DNA of 64,000 bases, from positions 248,001 to 312,000 of the forward strand of contig CM030849.1 of the NCBI GenBank assembly GCA_018105865.1, written 5' to 3'. The notes beneath the pieces were generated by a model. The model was not told where the DNA came from, ran no database searches, and was given only the letters and a program-made list of their open reading frames with translations. Shown here piece by piece: positions 58,146 through 64,000 of this stretch (position 1 is its first letter; each line of letters opens with the position of its first letter). Position numbers and translations under genes: made by a program. The DNA comes from Metaphire vulgaris. Its lineage: Eukaryota > Annelida > Clitellata > Crassiclitellata > Megascolecidae.

Positions 58146-61100
58146 TCAACCTATTCCGCCGCCCTGCCATTCGACATGATACTGAAGACTCCCGTCGGAA
58201 GACGTCCTTCTGCCGAGAATCCGACAGCGCTCGCCCCTCGCCACTCGACTTGCCGCCCCAAAGTACTGGCTCACCGACGATTTCAGTTCAGACAACGAAA
58301 CCTCACGGTTCGATATTTCGTCGATCGCCTCTTTATCGACAACATTCCTCGGATGTTTCAACGCCTTTGCAATGTCGTTGGCTTTGGCCGCGTGTCCAAG
58401 AATCTCGAAATTTTCGGGATCTTTGATTATCCGGTCCCTGAGCAGCAGGTCAGCCGATGATTTCGACAAGTTCAAACGGCTTTTGCCAAAACTGGAAAAC
58501 TTTGACTCGCCAACAATCAGATGATTTTTCCTAAGCTTTGCGTTCGATCGGAACGCATTCAGTCGTCGTCGTCTTCTCATGGCGGCGCTCGAAGCGCTCG
58601 CACGACCCGATTCGCGCTCTTGCAGATGGGCGCTCTGCGAGCTCGACTCAGTCTCGTGTGAATCAGGGAAACCGTTTGCCGCCACGCGGAAGGTCAACAG
58701 ACGGTCGTTTCTGTTGCCAGGAGACGGCGGAATCGCCGCAGAATCTGCTCCGAGATGAGTTTTTGCGGCAACGTGGTTTGGCCGTCGCGAATTTCGAGCA
58801 AAACCAGAAGCGGACGATTCTGTGACGATTCTCGGGCAATTTGTGCCGACATTTGCACCGATCTAAAGAAAATTAAAATAATCTTCAAACTGAATACTCG
58901 TAGATGTCCTTCTAGGGAAATCAGTTCATCAATAAAATATTCTAGAACCGATGAGAAGTCTTCTTAAAGCAACGGTAACAAAGCAACGTACCTCCGATCC
59001 TAAGTTAACGGACGCCTCTTTATTCGTCTGTTTTTCACACAATCGCCTGCAAACATCCACAAAACTTAAAACCATCGTAAATATCAAATGAGTTTAATCT
59101 ATTTTTACGCTAAAAACAACATAATCTTCACTCACTCCTCCCAATCAGTCTGATAATTAATTTAAAAAATGATATAAAATGACAAAAATTAATCCTCAGC
59201 CAACTACAAGCACAATGAGAGTGGCTCAGTTGCTGGCACAGAGTGGAAACTTATAAGTTGTGCAAAATAATTTAACGCTGACGATGACCATTAGTAGATT
59301 ATTACCAAGGCGCTACATAAATGCAAGACTTGAATTTACATTCTTACATTTACCCACAACGTACCCTTGCTCAGAACATTTTATGCTCATCTCCAACAGG
59401 ACTTGGTCGAGCAACTTGGCCGAGAGCGGTGTCCCGTTGTCTGGCAACCAGATCTTCGGAGGTCCTGGCGGTCGGTCTCGCTTCAGTCTCCACAGAACCT
59501 GGCTTTTCGTTTGGTCGCTGCTGCTGCCTTTTAGAAATCTAAGAAAAAAAGACACAAAATTCAAACATCTCGTTTAATACGGAGATCAGAAAATCTGATG
59601 AAAATGTTTCACAAAATGATAATTGAAGCAAGCGTTTTATTTCATTAAGGTTTTATTTTATAACGTTTTATTTAATGTGGGATATAGTGAACAGAGTAGA
59701 CAATGGATTCAAAATCTACCTCTTAGGATGATTGTTGAGAACAGCCGTCACTCTGGCCTCGCGTCTGTCCTTTGGATATCCTTTTAACTGAATTCAAAAC
59801 ACAAAAAAACAACCACAAGCTAAAACAATAACTGAGACATCATGTAAATTTCTGGTAGTGAAATCCTATACTGCACTATAATTTCCTACGTCCTTTGTTT
59901 TCCTATATCTGCTAAGTCATGCATCCCACTCTCTCCCGGGAGATGGACTCTACCGGGAAAGTCCATCTCCCCGATAACTTTGCCCCATTATATGGACCGC
60001 AATTCCACCTACTTACTTAGAAATACCCAACAGCATTGGAAGAGGATCTGCACATGGCAGGACTGAATCTCAACGGAAAAACGGACGGAAGACATCGAAT
60101 GACCTTGGAAGAAATAGCAAAGGACAGAGAACTTTGGAGAGATGTCATGGACAAGTTGATAGCTGGACACAGCTGGAGGATGATGACCTGACCTGACCTC
60201 AACAGCCTGAACAGTATGTTTGTGATTCAAATACTGATATGAACAGAGTCTCTCTGTCTATTGACAATGTACCATTCCAGGCATTAGCTGCTTCCAGTTG
60301 TTCTGCATCCACGGCAGAATGTCTCTTGTAACGTCAAAGAAAGTGGTCTTAAACGTTTCCCTCTTCCTTTTCTCCGCGTTCATCTCTCGTCCCAAACAGA
60401 ACAACGACAAGTGAACCACGTGAAGCCTACAACTCAATCATCTGAACAATGAATGGCAAAACAGGAACAGCAAAGTATTTGGTAATAATAATGTCATTCA
60501 GCCTTCAGGTCTAGACTAAAAACACAGCTATTTCTACCTGCATACCTTCTTTTTCACTGAAACCAGGAATTCTGGACTAACCTCTGGATTTCAACCAAGA
60601 ACAACCAAGACTATATTTTACCACGATTCTCACACTGAAGCAACCAATGCAGATGCTTTATTATAATGGAGCTAAAGAAGTTTACAATTTACACAATATC
60701 CAATTTGTGTCAAATTGATTCAAAATCTAACAAATAAGATTTCTCTAAAAACAAAAAAAAGTGAAAATCTGGATGGACAGATTCTTTGATTTTTTTACAC
60801 GGAAAATATATAAAATCATCTTGCCATTTCATCTGAATACGTCGAAGATATTCGTGGCTGGATGGCATGCAAAGAGAGCAGACGAAAACAAACATGGCGT
60901 CTCCAGACAAAGGCTTTGTTCTGAGGCTATTTATACACCCTACAAGACACAAAAATAAATAATGAATTTCACACTTAACTTTTCAAATGTGAAAGCTCTT
61001 GTAAAAATAGATATATAGAAGAAAAGATTTTTCTTGACAGAGTACGATAGGACTTTAGGAAAGAATCATCATGAATATGCAATGAGATCATAAATAATTC

Positions 61101-63673
61101 ATTAAAGGCAGTTCATGAATATTAAACAGGAATCTAACCATAGTGAAACCACTGTAAACATTTGAGACATTGAAGCATCGATTCGGACCAGCTGAAGAAA
61201 AACAAACAAGAAACATCAACAACTCAGTTTCTTCAGAAGACCCGGTTAACATTGATACTTTTCAGTCCCATGAAGAAGGCCATGCAAATGTGTTCAGCTA
61301 CAATTCTTCATCACTTTCACTTATTAACCCCTTAACTGGGCAATTATTTGTAACTCAATGTAAACTGGACGAGCATTACTCAGGGCACCCAGTTAAGGGG
61401 TTAAGGATAATAGAATAATTATCACTGAATAATTATCACCAACTTGCCAAGGTCATCTATAGCAAAATAGCTTGGTAATAATGATATTAGCTTTCATTCT
61501 TCAACTATTTAACACTGCTACTACTACAACCACTAATAATACTACTACTGATATTACTAATACTTAAAAAAACATTCAGTTGAAAACAAAGGGATGATAA
61601 CGAAAATGACCAACCATCCTGGCTTCCGACAGTAGCAATAGATGTTTTGTTTGTTTGTGCGATGTTTTACATCCCACTCTAAAGTCTCGTGCTGAAAATC
61701 AAATAAGTCAGCACTCAGAAATAATGATGGTTCATGTTGAATGCAAAAACAAACACAAAACAAACAAATGTGAATGAAATTCTGAGATAAATCAAATGAC
61801 AGTCTGCAGAACAAAAGACAACTTATAACACAAGATATTTACCTTCGTAGGATTTGAAGATGCGTTTCTTGCCCAAGACGAAGGCGCGCTTTCAGCCCGT
61901 TTAGACATACCGTGGATCTAAAAACATGCATCAACTCAAAGTCAACATAGTAGAGATTTCTGTGAAATACAAAAAAATCGATAAAAATGCGACCCTGGAA
62001 ACACACAATGCCAGCAACTTTTCCGTTCCATTTTAAACTTTCTCTTTTACAATTTAATCCCAAATTAAAAGGGGAATTTCATTTAAAATTAACAAAGTCT
62101 GAAGGTTACATTAACATTTACAGGTATTGACCCAATCCCAGACCTATAGATGGCAGTCAACATTACTCCAAACATTGCATTTTAGCACAGGGGGTTCTAA
62201 TCTCATTGAAGTCACAGCCACAGTCCATGATTTTAAAGACCAAGAACAAGCATCAAAAGTATTGTCTTCACTTTCATCATCATCATCATATTATTATTAT
62301 TATTATTATTTCAACAATCCTACCGCTACTCCACTGGGCCCCCAGTTCTTAACCAAAAGTCTTAACCAAAGCGATCAATTTCTCACCTTATTCTCAGACC
62401 ATAATCACAGAGGAACTCATTCACTTACCACGGAGGTTGTTGAAAAAGTGCAGACCCTGCAAGACCACTTTCTGGAGACACTCGATTGTTCAAAATCAAT
62501 TGGAGGATTATGACATTCCGGATGGAAAGCTATAATCGGAGTTTTAAAATACAACAGCGTAATGACATTGGATCAAATGTGAATTATGAAATATCTCAAA
62601 GATAGAATGGTATTCAAGGATTGTAGTAGTCCAAATTAAGGTCAATTTCAGGTCAAACCTAAGGTCAATGTCAAAACCAAATTAAGGTCAATGTCAGGTC
62701 AAAGTTAAGGTCAATTTCAGGACTCCCAAAAGAGAAAAAAGCAAAGGCTGTGTCGGTGAATGCTTTGGTAAAATTCACCAAAAGTGCCAAATGCATTCTG
62801 CACTTTGTAGCCTAAATAAAGTGCAGTCTCAACAAACGTCCATTGATCAAGTGGTCGTTTGGCTTAGAAGGATATCCCATTTCATTGGTTGGATTAGTCT
62901 GGTAACGTCTAAACTTCGATGGATTCATTTGCAAGTCTTCACAACTGGATTATAGAAACCAACTGGATAACTTCACAACTGGATTATAAGACCTCCTAAA
63001 TAAGAAATTACGCTAAAAGTATAAAAAGTCATCAGCAAAATGCAGGATTTCTTCTATCAATTACCGAGTTTGCACTGATCGCACTTGACCAGAAGCGACG
63101 ACGGCAAAGACGTTGAGACACCGTGACATAAGCAACAGGTCGATTCATTGGAATCTAAATCAAGAACAAAAGCAAACGGTCAACACCTAAACAAACACAT
63201 CTCATCCAATACTAAACTTCTATAGCACCACTTCATGATGCACAGAAGCATCAGCCGATGGCACACACAAAATCACAACCGCAAAAGATCCAGGTCAAAT
63301 CCAGGATATATCAGGTCAGACACAACACCAGACGACAATCTGGCGCTCTTGACTATGGCCTTCGCCAGGCAAATAGAGCTATACAAATTGACATTTATAA
63401 TAATAATCTACATATCATTATTATTCGACATAATGAAGATCACATTCCATGCAGAAGGATTAATAGAAAATAAAATGTAAATCCAGATTAGCATTTAAAA
63501 TATATTGTCAATCGAACTGCACTGACTGACTGCCTTAAAATCATTTGGATGCGTAAAAAACCTAAATAAATTAAGATCGAATAACAACCAAAGTTCTGGA
63601 TGTTGCCGAACAGACACCAGTGGGTAGTTCCATCCTCGAAACGAACGTAGCACCGAAGTCGAATTGTGTCGAC
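58146..63673 (-). CDS. Pcl: Polycomb-like protein (MTF2/PHF1/PHF19 family), 5' end outside
   Basis: Accessory subunit that brings PRC2 to chromatin. Twelve exons, all phases agreeing: 63589-63673, 63065-63154, 62429-62529, 61843-61917, 61615-61691, 61139-61191, 60801-60939, 60273-60426, 59720-59787, 59365-59538, 58992-59046 and 58146-58862 (stop), for 595 residues. Order of parts: C-terminal half of a Tudor domain (YVRFEDGTTHWCLF); PHD1 with all Cys/His (CCLC, CDQC, FHPECH, CRVC); PHD2 (YCYCRKPG, MLQCLKCLQWFH, CSLC); the extended helical region (HEYLRRIQMKWQD to LNNHPKRFLKG); a Ser/Arg-rich linker; and the C-terminal chromo-like SUZ12-binding domain (VSQYFGAASRVARGE, QYHVEWQ). Family knowledge: Tudor reads H3K36me3 and the extended region binds CpG DNA. 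The first exon(s), including the start and half the Tudor domain, lie beyond the right edge. Confidence 0.96.
60012..60195 (+). mobile_element. LINE 3' end relic
   Basis: Reads GACATCGAATGACCTTGGAAG...ACAGAGAACTTTGGAGAGAT in an open frame (RHRMTLEEIAKDRELWRDV) ending in a stop. This is the D.W...V pattern of many LINE C-termini. Antisense in an intron of the Polycomb-like gene. Confidence 0.6.
61328..61400. mobile_element. TTAA-flanked palindromic miniature element
   Basis: 73 bp, with inverted ends CCCCTTAACTGGG and CCCAGTTAAGGGG and TTAA on both sides. It belongs to the same family as 1086-1157, here in inverted orientation. Confidence 0.7.
62639..62713. repeat. Six AGGTCA half-sites, alternating 5- and 6-bp spacing
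   Basis: AGGTCA at 62639, 62650, 62662, 62685, 62696 and 62708, all in one direction. Two pairs are DR5 and two gaps are 6 bp, so the array looks like a 23-bp unit repeated. It lies in an intron of the Polycomb-like gene. Confidence 0.8.
63215..63330. repeat. Dispersed 'CTTCTATAGCRCC..CATCAGCCGATGGCAC' repeat
   Basis: Similar stretches are at 13625-13680, 21060-21118, 29695-29755 and 44950-45005, with inverted copies at 27965-28010 and 30245-30310. The core has ATCAGCCGATGG and a segment TCAAATCCAGGATATC also present at 2455-2475. Probably an old SINE or MITE family. Confidence 0.5.
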
Positions 63674-63880
63674 CTTGACAAAAAAACAACACTGCAAGTG
63701 AGACCAACACAATTTCTTCAGTGTTCTTGAAAGCTAAACTCCTACAAATTACCCTGCTTTTCCTCGTCCCCAATCCCCTTCTGTCCTATCCTGCATTCCT
63801 GTACCCTTTGCATATATTCTGTGCATCTTAAAATCAAAACACACCTAGACACACGATACAAGAGCCAGTGAACCAAACAC

Positions 63881-63922
<42 letters not shown>

Positions 63923-64000
63923 GAAGAAGAAGAAGAATAGGAATAATAATAATAATGTGTTTTAAAGTGGTTTAGTAGGCTAAGTAAACCTGTGTGAAAA
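63674..64000. other. Right edge: 5' intron of the Polycomb-like gene
   Basis: No Tudor first-half exon was found here. The end holds an AAT/AAG microsatellite (63882-63937) and an inverted copy of the hairpin repeat (63957-64000). Confidence 0.5.

Noticed and set aside
58694..58888. Minus-strand ORF reading RPLLVLLEIRDGQTTLPQ
   Set aside because: It looks protein-like, but phase from exon 58992-59046 selects another frame that continues to the SUZ12-binding domain.
62127..62513. 128-codon plus-strand ORF
   Set aside because: Overlaps, antisense, the second half of the PHD1 exon at 62429-62529.

Overview
This is a stretch of an animal (metazoan) nuclear genome, AT-rich, with genes split into many short exons, GT-AG introns, abundant microsatellites and many small transposable elements. 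The gene content (V-ATPase subunit A, the augmin subunit HAUS5, a sorting nexin 3 homologue, a Polycomb-like protein and a RIPK-like kinase) is metazoan. Intron sizes and the repeat families look invertebrate. I cannot name the species. All gene models were built by hand from splice sites and reading-frame phase. Where I say phases agree, I counted both exon edges.

Layout. 0.1-3.7 kb (-): a RIPK-like TKL kinase, 5' end not found. 6.4-10.3 kb (-): an unrecognised, mostly disordered protein. 11.7-19.1 kb (-): complete ATP6V1A in 13 exons. 20.4-29.1 kb (-): HAUS5, about 19 exons. 31.06-37.65 kb: nested transposons, with a young LTR retrotransposon encoding only Gag and an aspartic protease inside a hAT-type element, which itself lies inside an old LINE tail. 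40.0-49.7 kb (-): an unrecognised coiled-coil protein. 52.6-54.8 kb (+): SNX3, with an apparent one-base deletion. 57.27 kb (+): intron-containing tRNA-Arg(TCT). 58.1-63.7 kb (-): Polycomb-like protein (MTF2/PHF19 family), running off the right edge.

The genes are independent housekeeping or chromatin genes. I see no operon or shared pathway. Five of the seven protein-coding genes left of 50 kb or at the right edge lie on the minus strand in sequence; SNX3 and the coiled-coil gene are divergent across a repeat-rich 2.9-kb gap.

The most notable structures are the nested transposon block and its LTRs (2 versus 4 copies of a 62-bp unit), a tandem array of the ATP6V1A exon-6 splice donor, a duplicated piece of ATP6V1A exon 11 inside another gene, a GC-AG intron in the kinase, a series of hAT-type miniature elements with intact 8-bp duplications, paired TTAA-flanked 72-bp elements, and an array of six AGGTCA half-sites in an intron of the Polycomb-like gene.
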